This document shows positions 24,812 to 33,618 of a stretch of 64,000 bases of DNA, one piece after another. The notes below the pieces were generated by a model that made no database searches, was not told the DNA's origin, and was given only the letters and a program-made list of their open reading frames with translations. Location: positions 1-64,000 of the forward strand of contig NZ_JAUYTT010000012.1 of NCBI RefSeq assembly GCF_030695035.1. Direction: 5' to 3'. How positions within the stretch are numbered: position 1 is the first letter of the stretch; every line of letters starts with the position of its first letter. This DNA is from Frigidibacter sp. GTDB lineage: Bacteria; Pseudomonadota; Alphaproteobacteria; Rhodobacterales; Rhodobacteraceae. A program made the translations under genes and the position numbers.

Positions 24812-24993
24812 ACCTGACCTGGCTGATGCGGGCGGCGCATTGGGTGCGGCATCCGCCCTCGATGGGGCGGGTGATCCTTGTGGGGATCGTGGTGGCGATC
24901 TGCCTTGCCATCGTCGGCATTGAATGGCTTGGGCTCTGGCCCGAGGCGCTGACGCTGGACCCGAAGGCGCAGCGCGGGCCGCGGCTGCCGTAA
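24808..24993 (+). CDS. 61-residue single-span membrane protein
   Basis: [20 protein letters not shown] leads into one strong membrane segment '[20 protein letters not shown]' (about residues 22-41). The start overlaps the hpt stop by 4 bp, which supports real translation. No recognised family and no motif beyond the span. Possibly a Rhodobacteraceae-specific microprotein; function unknown. Confidence 0.7.
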   Translation: MNLTWLMRAAHWVRHPPSMGRVILVGIVVAICLAIVGIEWLGLWPEALTLDPKAQRGPRLP

Positions 24994-25089
24994 GCGCTCA
25001 CGCTTCCGTGAGGGGGTTGCGGCACGGTTGCGGTGTTCGCGGCGGGCGGGCACCTTGACGCTGACGCTGCCCGCCAAAGGAGCCCGCCG

Positions 25090-25980
25090 ATGCGCCGCCC
25101 GATCCTGACCCTGCTTGTGTTGATCATTGCGGGGGGCGGGCTCGGCCTGTGGATCACCCGGCCGCAGCTGGTCTCTGCCGCCGCGCTGGAGGGGCTGACG
25201 GGGGAGCCAGAGCGCGGCGAGGCGGTATTCCATGCCGCGGGCTGCGCCAGCTGCCACATGGCGCCGGGGGCGAGCGGGGCGGATCAGATCGTGCTGGCGG
25301 GCGGGCAGGAGTTCCCGTCGGAGTTCGGCACCTTCATCGCGCCCAACATCTCGCCCGACCCGGAGCACGGGATCGGCGGCTGGAGCCTGCAGGCGTTTGC
25401 CAGCGCGATGACGCGGGGCAGTTCGCCAGAGGGGGCGCATTACTACCCGGCCTTCCCCTATGCCAGCTATGCCAAGGCCGAACTGCAGGACGTGGCCGAT
25501 CTGCACGCCTTCTGGGCGACGCTGCCGCCTTCGGCGGAGCCGAGCCGGCCGCATGATGTGGGCTTTCCGTTCAACATCCGCGCCTCGCTTGGCGGATGGA
25601 AGCTGCTGTTCCTGAATGACGACTGGGTGGTGGAGGGCGATCTGTCCCCCGAGATCACCCGCGGGCGCTATCTGGTGGAGGCACTTGGCCATTGCGGCGA
25701 ATGCCACACGCCGCGCGGGGCGCTTGGCAACATGGACCGCAGCCGCTGGCTGGCGGGCGTGCCGGGGCCCGACGGGCGCGGGGGGGTGCCGAATATCACG
25801 CCGGGCGGGCTCGACTGGTCGGAAGGCGAGATCGTGGAGTACCTCACTTCGGGCTTCACGCCGGACTTTGACAGCGTGGGCGGGCATATGGCGCTGGTGG
25901 TGTCGAACCTGGCGCGGTTGCCTGAGAGTGAACGGACCGCGATTGCGAGCTATCTTAAGACGGTTCCAGCGGTGGAGTAA
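25090..25980 (+). CDS. Membrane-anchored dihaem cytochrome c
   Basis: A 296-residue exported electron carrier. An N-terminal membrane segment (about residues 5-22) acts as signal or anchor. Two haem-binding sites follow, CASCH (C52, C55, H56) and CGECH (C202, C205, H206), in two cytochrome c domains of about 110 residues each. The two-domain arrangement with 'FGTFIAPNISPDPEHGIGGW' resembles the cytochrome subunit of membrane-bound alcohol/aldehyde/gluconate dehydrogenases. No dehydrogenase partner is adjacent, so its electron donor is unknown. AAGGAG precedes the ATG at 25090. Confidence 0.9.
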   Translation: MRRPILTLLVLIIAGGGLGLWITRPQLVSAAALEGLTGEPERGEAVFHAAGCASCHMAPGASGADQIVLAGGQEFPSEFGTFIAPNISPDPEHGIGGWSLQAFASAMTRGSSPEGAHYYPAFPYASYAKAELQDVADLHAFWATLPPSAEPSRPHDVGFPFNIRASLGGWKLLFLNDDWVVEGDLSPEITRGRYLVEALGHCGECHTPRGALGNMDRSRWLAGVPGPDGRGGVPNITPGGLDWSEGEIVEYLTSGFTPDFDSVGGHMALVVSNLARLPESERTAIASYLKTVPAVE

Positions 25981-26027
25981 GGGGGAGCTTCCTCGCCCAT
26001 GCCTTCCCTGCTTCACAGGCGAGGCAC

Positions 26028-26209
26028 CCCGGCGCGATCAGGCGGCTTGCCAATGGCAAACCGACCGCGGCGGTTGCCCGGAGGCGCAAGCCGCAGAGCA
26101 AGGGGCGGAGACATAGGCTCTCCCGGTGCCAAATTCTGATGGCCCGCCCCCCAAGTGTGCTTCGGACGGGCGGACACAGCAGAAATTTCGTCGACGGCCG
26201 AAATTCTGC
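26028..26209 (+). repeat. Dispersed intergenic repeat family 1, copy B (near full length)
   Basis: Runs from CCCGGCGCGATCAGG through the CTTGCCA-TGGCAA palindrome, TTGCCCGGAGGCGCAAGCCG, CCAAATTCTGATGG, GCCCGCCCCCCAA and ends in GAAATTTCGTCGACGGCCGA plus AATTCTG. It lacks the internal GTGGGCAC...GTGCCC hairpin present in A and D. Lies between the cytochrome c gene and the porin promoter region. Confidence 0.85.
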
Positions 26210-26383
26210 AAGACGGCCATCGACACCACGAGGCCCCGGCGGGGGAGTCTGGCCTGAGCCACTCCCCGCCGATCACCACTAATTGACAAAAACGGGATGC
26301 ACATCTGCCAGATCTGGGGTAAGATTCATCCCAATGGCATCGGCACAAGCCGGGCTCCGACAAAAACCACCCGAGGACAGAGC
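26210..26383 (+). promoter_or_regulatory. Leader of the porin-like gene
   Basis: Between repeat copy B and the porin start the sequence is less G/C-rich. A good -35-like TTGACA lies at 26283-26288, but no convincing -10 sits at 16-18 bp. A 10-bp palindrome CCAGATCTGG occupies 26308-26317. GAGGA at 26373-26377 is the ribosome-binding site. Promoter placement is tentative. Confidence 0.35.
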
Positions 26384-27433
26384 ATGTTGACCCCCATCCT
26401 TCGCCACGCCCCGACTCTGTCGGCTGCGGCCCTGCTGGCCGTCGCTGCTCCGCTGGCGGCGCAGCAGATCACCGGCTATGACCCCGCAACCGGTTACCAG
26501 ACCGCGCCAAACTATGGCGGCGGCTATGCCGACTATTCCGGGGACACCGCCGGGTCGAGCTTTGGCAATGACAGCTACAGCGGCGGCAGCGGCGGCGGCT
26601 TCACCACCCCGAGCGGGTTCTACCTGCGCGGCGTGGTCGAGGCGGAACTGCTGAAAAGCCGCCGCGACGATGACAGCATCCTTTTCGGCGATATCAGCTT
26701 TGGCTTTGCCCCCCCGGGCGGCGGCATCGGCGCCGATTTCGGGCTGGTCGGCTATGACAGCAGCAATGAGGACGATCTGGCCATCTATGGCGCGATGAGC
26801 TTTGGCCTTGGCGCCGGGCGGATGCAGGTCGGGGCGCCGCGGGCGGTGCTGGACGATTTCATGGATATCCCGCCGGTCGGCGGCTCGCGCTTTCTCGACA
26901 TCGGCTTTGGCCAGCTGACCTCGAGCTTTGTCAGCACCTATGCGCTGGTCGATGGCAAGACGCCCTATGGCCTGCGCTATGACACCTCGATGGGCGGGCT
27001 GGATCTGGCCGCCTCGGCGCATCAGTTCGGCGGCGATGACGTGTCGGCGGTGGATGTGGCGGCGGCCTACACCTTCGGCGCGGTGACGCTGAGCGGCGGC
27101 GCCGAGCATGTCGAGGGCAACGGCGATGACGGCACCAACCTGATCCTCGGCGGCAAGGCCACGTTCGGGCCGGTCGAGGGCGGGCTTTACTATTCCGCGC
27201 TGAAGCGGCCGGGCGATATCGAGGCCTGGACCGCCTATGGCACCTGGCGGCCGCTGGAGCCGGTGGCGGTGACGGGAACGATCGTGACGGCGCGCGAGAG
27301 CGGCGACGAGACCACGGTCTACGGGGTCAGCGCCGATTACAGCATCTGGGAGGGCGCCTATCTGCAGGGCGGCTATCTGGACGGCGACGGCGAGGACGCG
27401 ACCTATGACCTGAGCGTCGGCTGGAAGTTCTGA
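26384..27433 (+). CDS. Porin-like outer-membrane beta-barrel protein
   Basis: A 349-residue exported protein. The Sec signal ends near 'AAPLAAQQ' (residues 20-27), followed by a flexible Gly/Ser/Tyr-rich stretch (about 28-75). Then come repeated amphipathic strands ('FYLRGVVEAELLKSRRDDD', 'AIYGAMSFGLGAGRMQVG', 'TLSGGAEHVEGNG', 'AYLQGGYLDGDGEDA') and a terminal phenylalanine (SVGWKF), the Bam-recognition signature of outer-membrane barrels. It is somewhat like alphaproteobacterial general porins, but the low-complexity N-terminal segment is unusual. Start at 26384 set by GAGGA and the signal peptide. Confidence 0.82.
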   Translation: MLTPILRHAPTLSAAALLAVAAPLAAQQITGYDPATGYQTAPNYGGGYADYSGDTAGSSFGNDSYSGGSGGGFTTPSGFYLRGVVEAELLKSRRDDDSILFGDISFGFAPPGGGIGADFGLVGYDSSNEDDLAIYGAMSFGLGAGRMQVGAPRAVLDDFMDIPPVGGSRFLDIGFGQLTSSFVSTYALVDGKTPYGLRYDTSMGGLDLAASAHQFGGDDVSAVDVAAAYTFGAVTLSGGAEHVEGNGDDGTNLILGGKATFGPVEGGLYYSALKRPGDIEAWTAYGTWRPLEPVAVTGTIVTARESGDETTVYGVSADYSIWEGAYLQGGYLDGDGEDATYDLSVGWKF

Positions 27434-27565
27434 GCTTCTGACGCGGAGTTGATCGGGCGGGAAACGGCGAGGCACTGCCCCGCCACCGCCCGTGCGCGGC
27501 CGTTCATCCGGAGCCATCGGCAACACGAGACCGAATGAGGACAGCGCCCGACCTGGCGGGCGAGA

Positions 27566-27614
27566 AGCGCCCGCCGGGGGCGGGGCGGGCGCTGGCCGGG
27601 CCCTTTGGGGCCCG
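27566..27614. terminator. Double hairpin downstream of the porin-like gene
   Basis: A 10-bp stem (AGCGCCCGCC 27566-27575 with GGCGGGCGCT 27584-27593) is followed by a second one (CGGGCCC 27597-27603 with GGGCCCG 27608-27614). They lie between the porin-like gene and the convergent 76-residue gene. There is no U tract, so the terminator call is tentative. Confidence 0.4.
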
Positions 27615-27718
27615 TCCGGTGCAAATGGTAATGGCAACGTATGGCGAAGGCGATGGCCTTCGCCAAGGGGAGCGGGGGACGGGAGGTGGGCCTGTTGCTG
27701 CCTGCGGACCTTGCCCGC

Positions 27719-27949
27719 TCAGCGGCCGAGACGGCGGGTGATCTGCGCGGCCTGACGGGCGCGCTTGGCCATGTCGCGGCCAGCCTTGGCCTGGGCGGCG
27801 GTCTTGCCGTCGGAGACGGGGGTCTTGGCCGCTGTACTGGCGGGCTTCTTGCCCTTGCTCAGATAGCCCATGCCGGCGTCGACGCCCTTGTTGACCGCCT
27901 TGCGCATCAGGGTGTTCATGATCATCGAGACGATCTGGTTCAGGTTCAT
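27719..27949 (-). CDS. 76-residue basic hypothetical protein
   Basis: MNLNQIVSMIMNTLMRKAVN starts an amphipathic helix and is followed by a Lys/Ala-rich tail with 'AKAGRDMAKRARQAAQITRR'. No recognised family and no membrane span. It is the last gene of the minus-strand run after scpB (60 bp gap). Similar small proteins occur in Rhodobacteraceae as far as I recall. Function unknown. The high basic and helical content could suit nucleic-acid or membrane-surface binding (speculation). Confidence 0.6.
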   Translation of the reverse strand: MNLNQIVSMIMNTLMRKAVNKGVDAGMGYLSKGKKPASTAAKTPVSDGKTAAQAKAGRDMAKRARQAAQITRRLGR

Positions 27950-28009
27950 CGCGCTTCTCCGCGGCCGCTGCGGCCCTGCGTTAACAGATGGGCCGGAATC
28001 GCTGCCGTT

Positions 28010-28654
28010 TCAATCCTCGAAAAGTTCGGTCTGGCCGGGGGCCTCGTCCTCATCGTCCTCGGGGCGGCCCATGGTGCCGGGCAGCGGGCGGTTGTCCAGG
28101 AGGCCCGCCTGGCGCAGCTCACGCAGGCCGGGCAGGTCGCGGGCGCTTTCAAGGCCGAAGTGGTCGAGGAAGGCCTCGGTCACCACGAAGGTCACCGGGC
28201 GGCCGGGGGTCATGCGGCGGCGGCCGAAGCGGATCCAGTCCAGTTCCAGCAGCTGATCCACCGTGCCACGGCTGACGGCGACGCCGCGGATCTCCTCGAT
28301 CTCGGCGCGGGTGGCGGGCTGGTGATAGGCGATGATCGCCAGCGTCTCGATGGCGGCGCGGGAGAGCTTGCGGTTCTCGGTCACCTCGCGGTGCATCAGG
28401 TGGCCAAGGTCGGGCGCGGTGCGGAAGGCCCAGCCATCGCCGACGCGCACGAGCCGCACCCCCCGCCCCTCGTAGCGGCGGCGGAGATAAGCCAGCGCCT
28501 CGGCGGCGTCGCAGCCATGCGGCATCCGCTGTGCGAGGTCGGCGACGGTCACCGGGTCGGTCGCGGCAAACAGGATCGCCTCGACCATGCGTTCTTGCTC
28601 CGCAATCGGGGGCGCTTCGAACAGCGAGCGTTCGGTATCGGGCTTTGTGCTCAT
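28010..28654 (-). CDS. scpB: Segregation and condensation protein ScpB
   Basis: A 214-residue winged-helix kite subunit of the SMC-ScpAB condensin. Recognisable by 'EAILFAATDPVTVADLA', the central 'LSRAAIETLAIIAYHQPATR' and 'EIRGVAVSRGTVDQLLE'. The C-terminal tail is acidic (PEDDEDEAPGQTELFED). It lies 3 nt after scpA, the normal pair. It acts on chromosome organisation at the cytoplasmic nucleoid. Confidence 0.95.
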   Translation of the reverse strand: MSTKPDTERSLFEAPPIAEQERMVEAILFAATDPVTVADLAQRMPHGCDAAEALAYLRRRYEGRGVRLVRVGDGWAFRTAPDLGHLMHREVTENRKLSRAAIETLAIIAYHQPATRAEIEEIRGVAVSRGTVDQLLELDWIRFGRRRMTPGRPVTFVVTEAFLDHFGLESARDLPGLRELRQAGLLDNRPLPGTMGRPEDDEDEAPGQTELFED

Positions 28655-28657
28655 CGC

Positions 28658-29434
28658 TCAGGGATCCTTGCGGCGCAGCGAGATCGGCTCGAAGGTGCCG
28701 GACTGGCGCAGTTCGATGAGGCCGCGCTTGGCCAGCTCCAGCGTGGCGGCAAAGGTCGCGGCGGTGGCAGAGCGGCGGCGGACCGGGTCATTGGTCCAGC
28801 CCTCGGGCAGATAGGCCACAAGGTCGGTCCAGTCGCCGGCATAGCCGATCAGGCCGCGCAGACGCTCCAACGCGGTGTCCATCGTGTAGACATCGTGGCG
28901 GTCCATGACGAAGGGGCGGAACTCGTCGCGGGTGCGGATGCGGGCATAGGCCTGCATCAGGTCGAGGAGGCTGGCGGTATAGCGCACGCGGCGCACGACC
29001 CCGGTTTCATCCGGCGCGCCGCGCACGAAGAAGTCGCGGCCCTTCTGGTCGCGCGCCATCAGCCGCGCGGCGGCCTCGCGCATGGCCGCAAGCCGCTCCA
29101 ACTGGAAGGCCAGATGCGCGGCCAGATCCTCGGCCGAGGGGCCATCCTCGGTGGGATCGGGCGGCAGCAGCAGGCGGGACTTGAGGAAGGCGAGCCAGGC
29201 GGCCATCACGAGGTAATCCGCCGCCAGCTCGATGCGCAGCGCCTTCGCCTCCTCGACGAAGCGCAGGTATTGCTCGGCCAGTTGCAGGACGGAGATTTTG
29301 CGCAGGTCGACCTTCTGGCTGCGCGAGAGCGTCAGCAGCAGGTCGAGCGGGCCTTCGAACCCGTCGACATCGACGATCAGCGCCTCGGAGGCGCGGCGTT
29401 CGGCAACCTCTGTCTGCCAGCTCTCTTCCGCCAT
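28658..29434 (-). CDS. scpA: Segregation and condensation protein ScpA
   Basis: A 258-residue kleisin bridging the SMC heads. 'VDGFEGPLDLLLTLSRSQKV' and 'DLRKISVLQLAEQYL' form the N-terminal kleisin helices that bind the SMC neck. The C-terminal winged helix ('RRRSATAATFAATLELAKRG') binds the SMC cap. It starts 3 nt after the nagZ stop and ends 3 nt before scpB, so the three are one transcription unit. Confidence 0.95.
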   Translation of the reverse strand: MAEESWQTEVAERRASEALIVDVDGFEGPLDLLLTLSRSQKVDLRKISVLQLAEQYLRFVEEAKALRIELAADYLVMAAWLAFLKSRLLLPPDPTEDGPSAEDLAAHLAFQLERLAAMREAAARLMARDQKGRDFFVRGAPDETGVVRRVRYTASLLDLMQAYARIRTRDEFRPFVMDRHDVYTMDTALERLRGLIGYAGDWTDLVAYLPEGWTNDPVRRRSATAATFAATLELAKRGLIELRQSGTFEPISLRRKDP

Positions 29435-29437
29435 CGC

Positions 29438-30442
29438 TCAGCCGCCTGTGTGAAGCAGCGAGGAGAGTTCCGCGTGAAGGGCTGCGCTGTCAATGGGGGC
29501 GGGCTGCTGGCGCTGCGCAAGGGCCGCGCCCGCGCGGGCGGCTGCGGCGGGGGTCAGGGTGCCGGAGGCGGCCACCACCGCCTCCATCTCTGCCATCTCG
29601 CCATTGCAGTGCAGCACCAGATCGCAGCCGGCGGCGAGGGCCGCGCCGGCGCGGGCGCCGAAATCGCCGGTCAGGGCGTGCATCCCGATATCGTCGGTCA
29701 TGAGCAGGCCGCCAAAGCCGATCTCCTGCCGGATCAGGGTGATCATCAGCGGTGAAGCTGTGGCGGGGCAGTCTGCATCGAGCGCGGTAAAGACGATGTG
29801 CGCCGTCATCGCCATCGGCAGGTCGGCCAACGCGGCGAAGGGCGCGAAGTCATTCGCCAGCAGGTCAGCACGGCTCGCCTCGACCCGCGGCAGCGATTGG
29901 TGGCTGTCGGCGCTGGCGCGGCCGTGGCCGGGCAGATGCTTCATCACCGGCAGCACGCCGCCCGCCAGCAGCCCCTCGGCGCAGGCGCGGGCGGCGAGGG
30001 TGACGGTGGCGGGATCGGTGCCGAAGCAGCGGTTGTGCAGGAACGGATGGGTCACGGCGCAGGCGATGTCGGCGGTGGGGGCGCAATTGGCGTCGATGCC
30101 GCAGGCTCGCAGTTCTTCCGCGATCAGCCGGTAGCGCAGCCAGACGGCGCGGGCGACGGCGCCTTCGCGGGTGGCGGCCATCTGGTCCAAGGGGGGCAGC
30201 CATTCGTGCCAATGGGGCGCGCGAAGACGCTGCACCCGCCCGCCCTCCTGATCCACCATCACCGGCGCGTCGCGGCCCACCGCCTCGCGCAGGCTGGCGG
30301 TGAGGCGGGCGACCTGCTGGGGGCTTTCGATATTGCGGGCAAAGAGGATGAAGCCGAAGGGATCGGCCTGCCGGAAGAAGGCCGCCTCGCTGGCGGACAA
30401 TTCCGTGCCGAGGCAGCCGAGGATGGTGGCGCCTGCTTCCAC
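29438..30442 (-). CDS. nagZ: Beta-N-acetylhexosaminidase NagZ
   Basis: A 334-residue GH3 glycosidase of peptidoglycan recycling, cleaving GlcNAc from anhydromuropeptides in the cytoplasm. Family motifs: 'FGFILFARNI', 'VDQEGGRVQRL', the catalytic-loop 'KHLPGHGRASADSH' and the nucleophile region 'LLMTDDIGMHAL'. I choose GTG 30442 as start: it sits 2 nt after the stop of the SPOR gene and aligns with the family N-terminus (ILGCLG). The long upstream extension of this frame lies inside the SPOR gene and is rejected. Confidence 0.94.
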   Translation of the reverse strand: MEAGATILGCLGTELSASEAAFFRQADPFGFILFARNIESPQQVARLTASLREAVGRDAPVMVDQEGGRVQRLRAPHWHEWLPPLDQMAATREGAVARAVWLRYRLIAEELRACGIDANCAPTADIACAVTHPFLHNRCFGTDPATVTLAARACAEGLLAGGVLPVMKHLPGHGRASADSHQSLPRVEASRADLLANDFAPFAALADLPMAMTAHIVFTALDADCPATASPLMITLIRQEIGFGGLLMTDDIGMHALTGDFGARAGAALAAGCDLVLHCNGEMAEMEAVVAASGTLTPAAAARAGAALAQRQQPAPIDSAALHAELSSLLHTGG

Positions 30443-30444
30443 GA

Positions 30445-31578
30445 TCAGCGCACCTGAACCGGGATGCAGTGCATATCCTTGCCGACCAGCGCCGCGCAGA
30501 AGCGGCGGGCATCGGCCAGATCGCCAAAGCCGGTGGCGCGCAGGCGGTAGAAGGCGCGGCCGGCGCTTTCGGCAGGCTGGATGACGCGGCCCTTGCCGGC
30601 CATCAGCGGGCCGAAATCCATGGCGATGCGGTTCCATTCGTCACGGGCCAGCGCCTCGGTATCGAAGGCGCCAAGCTGCACCAGCCGCGTGCCGGCGGGC
30701 AACGTATCGGGGTCGATATCGCTGAAGCCGGGCAACGCCGCCTCGGCCGCGGCATCGGCAGCGGCGAGCGCGACGACGCCGGTGGGCAGCGCGCCTGCAG
30801 GGCGCGGCGGCGGGCGCAGCGAGCGGACGACGCCGGGGACAGAGGCGGCGATGACGTCGGGCGAGGCGGCGGCGGCTTCTGCCACCGGCTCCGCCAGCGC
30901 CTCGTCCAGTGCCATCGCCACGGCGGCATCGGTGTCGGCGACGATGGGCGCTTCGAGGATCGGCTCGGGCGCCTCATCCGGCAGGGGTTCGGGCAGCGCC
31001 CGGCCGGTATTGGCAAGCGGCAGCGGATCCTCGACCGGGGCCAGCGTATCGCGCGGCGGGACGGTGCCGCTGCCCATCTCGGCCATCGGCAGATCCTCAT
31101 CGGCAAGGCCGGTCGGACGCGGGGCAAGGCGCAGCTCATCCGCGGTGCCCGCGGCCTCGCCAAGGGCGGCGACGGTGTTGACGGCCAGGCCGGTATGCTG
31201 GGCAAGCTCGCCGCCGGGATTTTCGGGCGCGATCCGGGCCGGACCCTCCAGCGCCGCGATCACCGGAACGCCGGTCACATCGCGCACGGCCAGCTTGTAG
31301 CCCCAGATGCCAAGCCCGACGATCAGTGCCAGCGAGGTCAGCGCGCCGGCACTGTTGACCAGCTTTTGCGCGGCGCGCCCCATCTTGCTGCGCCGGGGCG
31401 GCAAGTCGCCCTCCTCAAGGCCGGGGTGCCAGATGTCGGTGGCATAGGGATCGTCGGCATGTTGGTCATGACCCGGCTGGCCATAACCGGCTTGGCCATA
31501 GCCATCATCGGCATAGACGGGTTCAGCCGGGGCATAGCCGCCCCGATACTGCCCGTAACCCTTGGGATCCGCTGCCAT
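30445..31578 (-). CDS. SPOR-domain membrane protein
   Basis: A 377-residue single-span protein. A Tyr/Gly-rich cytoplasmic N-terminus (about 1-70) is followed by a membrane segment near residues 75-95 ('SLALIVGLGIWGYKLAV'), then a long Ala/Pro/Glu-rich periplasmic linker, then a C-terminal SPOR domain (about 300-377) with 'RLVQLGAFDTEALARDEW' and 'FYRLRATGFGDLADARRFC'. SPOR domains bind denuded glycans at the division septum, so a role in envelope constriction is likely. It lies between argS and nagZ. Confidence 0.9.
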   Translation of the reverse strand: MAADPKGYGQYRGGYAPAEPVYADDGYGQAGYGQPGHDQHADDPYATDIWHPGLEEGDLPPRRSKMGRAAQKLVNSAGALTSLALIVGLGIWGYKLAVRDVTGVPVIAALEGPARIAPENPGGELAQHTGLAVNTVAALGEAAGTADELRLAPRPTGLADEDLPMAEMGSGTVPPRDTLAPVEDPLPLANTGRALPEPLPDEAPEPILEAPIVADTDAAVAMALDEALAEPVAEAAAASPDVIAASVPGVVRSLRPPPRPAGALPTGVVALAAADAAAEAALPGFSDIDPDTLPAGTRLVQLGAFDTEALARDEWNRIAMDFGPLMAGKGRVIQPAESAGRAFYRLRATGFGDLADARRFCAALVGKDMHCIPVQVR

Positions 31579-31687
31579 GCCTCGCCTTCCGGGCGGCCCG
31601 GATCACGCCGATCACGCGCACCTGCCGCCTCTTCTTGCCCGCCTCCCCCTGTCCGGCCCGTAATGGGCTGGCAGTCTGCGCCTGTTT

Positions 31688-33430
31688 TCAGCGCATTTCC
31701 TCTGCCGGGGTGACGCCAAGGATACCAAGACCTGCGGAAATGACAACGGCCGTGGCCCGGGCTAGGGCGATTTTCGCCTGCGATGCGCTGGAATCCTCTT
31801 GCAAGAAGCGCAGGCCCTGCTCTTCGTTGCCGCGATTCCACAGGCTGTGCAGGTCCGAGGCGAGTTCGTAGAGGTAGAAGGCGATGCGGTGCGGCTCATT
31901 GCTGCGGGCGGCGATTTCCACAAGGCGCGGCCATTCGGCGATCTTGCGGGCAAGGCCAAGCTCTGCCTCATGGCCGTTTTGCGAAAGGTCGGCGCCGGAA
32001 AGTGCCGCATCATCCACGGCCAGCCCCGCCTCTGCCGCCTTGCGCAGGACGGAGCGGATGCGGGCATGGGCATACTGGACGTAGAAGACCGGGTTATCCT
32101 TGGACTGGTCCAGCACCTTGTCGAAGTCGAAATCGAGGGCCATGTCATTCTTGCGGGTCAGCATCACGAAGCGGGTGACATCGGCCCCCGCCTGTTCGAC
32201 CACGTCGCGCAGGGTGACGAAGGTGCCAGCGCGCTTGGACATCTTGAAGGGCTCGCCGTTCTTCCACAGCTTGACCAGCTGGATCAGCTTGATGTCGAGC
32301 GGCACGCGGCCGTTCGACAGCGCGGAAACGGCGGCCTTCATGCGTTTGACATAGCCGCCATGATCGGCGCCGAACACGTCGATCAGCGCATCGAAGCCGC
32401 GCTGCACCTTGTCGTAGTGATAGGCGATGTCGGGGGCGAAATAGGTCCAGCTGCCGTCGGACTTCATCACCGGGCGGTCGACATCGTCGCCGTGCAGGGT
32501 GGAGCGGAACAGGGTCTGCTGGCGCGGCTCCCAATCTTCGGGGGTCTTGCCCTTCGGCGGCTCGAGGATGCCCTCATAGATCAGGCCCATGCCGCGCAGG
32601 GTGTCCAGCGCCGCCTCGATCTTGCCGGTGCCGTAGAGGGATTTCTCGCTGGAATAGACGTCCATCTTGACGCCAAGCAGGGCGAGGTCGGAGCGGATCA
32701 TCTCCATCATCGCCTCGATTGCGAAGCCGCGGATTTCCTCCAGCCAGGTGGCTTCGGGCTGATCGAGCAGGGCGCGGCCATATTTGGCCTTCAGCGCCTC
32801 ACCGACCGGGACGAGATAGTCGCCGGGATAGAGGCCTTCGCGGATCTCGGGCTCGAGGCCATTGGCCTCGCGGTAACGCTCATAGGCGGAGCGGGCGAGC
32901 ACATCGACCTGCGCGCCGCCGTCGTTGATGTAGTATTCCCGCGTCACCTCATGGCCCGCATAGGCCAGCAGCGATGCCAGCGCATCGCCGAAGACCGCGC
33001 CGCGGGTATGGCCGACATGCATCGGGCCGGTGGGGTTGGCCGAGACAAATTCCACATTGACCTTGCGGCCGCGGCCCATGTCGGACCGGCCGAAGGTTTC
33101 CGGCGCCTGCAGCGCGGCGCGGACCACGCCCTGCCATTCGGCGTTCGCAAGGCGCAGGTTCAGGAAGCCCGGGCCCGCGACCTCGGCGCTGGTGATGCGC
33201 GGATCGGCGGCGAGGCGGGCGGCGAGAGCGTCGGCAATGGCCCGCGGCGACTGGCCGGCGGGTTTGGCCAGCACCATCGCGGCATTGGTCGCCATGTCGC
33301 CATGCGCCGGATCGCGCGGCGGTTCGACCGAAACGGCGGCCATGTCGAGCCCGGCGGGCAGTTCGCCTGCGGCGGCCATCGCCTCGAGATTGCGGATCAC
33401 CAGCGCGTGGATATCGGAAAAGAGGTTCAT
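31688..33430 (-). CDS. argS: Arginyl-tRNA synthetase
   Basis: A 580-residue class I synthetase charging tRNA-Arg. HIGH motif as [13 protein letters not shown] motif as KMSKRAG ('[12 protein letters not shown]'), and the N-terminal additional domain and C-terminal DALR anticodon-binding domain ('[19 protein letters not shown]') are all present. Full length. First gene of the argS-SPOR-nagZ-scpAB run. Confidence 0.97.
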   Translation of the reverse strand: MNLFSDIHALVIRNLEAMAAAGELPAGLDMAAVSVEPPRDPAHGDMATNAAMVLAKPAGQSPRAIADALAARLAADPRITSAEVAGPGFLNLRLANAEWQGVVRAALQAPETFGRSDMGRGRKVNVEFVSANPTGPMHVGHTRGAVFGDALASLLAYAGHEVTREYYINDGGAQVDVLARSAYERYREANGLEPEIREGLYPGDYLVPVGEALKAKYGRALLDQPEATWLEEIRGFAIEAMMEMIRSDLALLGVKMDVYSSEKSLYGTGKIEAALDTLRGMGLIYEGILEPPKGKTPEDWEPRQQTLFRSTLHGDDVDRPVMKSDGSWTYFAPDIAYHYDKVQRGFDALIDVFGADHGGYVKRMKAAVSALSNGRVPLDIKLIQLVKLWKNGEPFKMSKRAGTFVTLRDVVEQAGADVTRFVMLTRKNDMALDFDFDKVLDQSKDNPVFYVQYAHARIRSVLRKAAEAGLAVDDAALSGADLSQNGHEAELGLARKIAEWPRLVEIAARSNEPHRIAFYLYELASDLHSLWNRGNEEQGLRFLQEDSSASQAKIALARATAVVISAGLGILGVTPAEEMR

Positions 33431-33523
33431 TTCATCACCTTTTGCTGCCTGCGGGGATGCCAGAGGCGGCGGGCGGCGTCAACGGGGGGCGGCCTGTTGG
33501 GGGCGTCGGGCTTGTGGCTGGCG

Positions 33524-33612
33524 CCGGGGGGCCTTCTGCCCACCCGAAACGAAAAGGCGGGGGGCCTTCTGCCCCCCGCGCCCCCCGAGGATATTTTTCC
33601 AAGGCAAAGGGG
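33524..33612 (+). repeat. Intergenic hairpin repeat family 2, partly duplicated copy
   Basis: The hairpin GGGGGGCCTTCTGCCC appears first in shortened form at about 33526-33540, then fully at about 33558-33580, followed by CCCCCCGAGGATATTTTTCC and AAGGCAAAGG. This is the same order as the copies at 23521 and 42577. It lies between dgt and argS, which run in the same direction. Confidence 0.75.
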
Positions 33613-33618
33613 AAGGGG

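Noticed and set aside
26038-26304. Minus-strand ORF across repeat copy B with similar peptides at copies A and D
   Set aside because: The shared peptides come from the nucleotide repeat. Reading frames shift between copies, so a conserved protein is not supported.
27641-29755. 704-residue plus-strand ORF
   Set aside because: Antisense to scpB, scpA and nagZ, which have clear family signatures.
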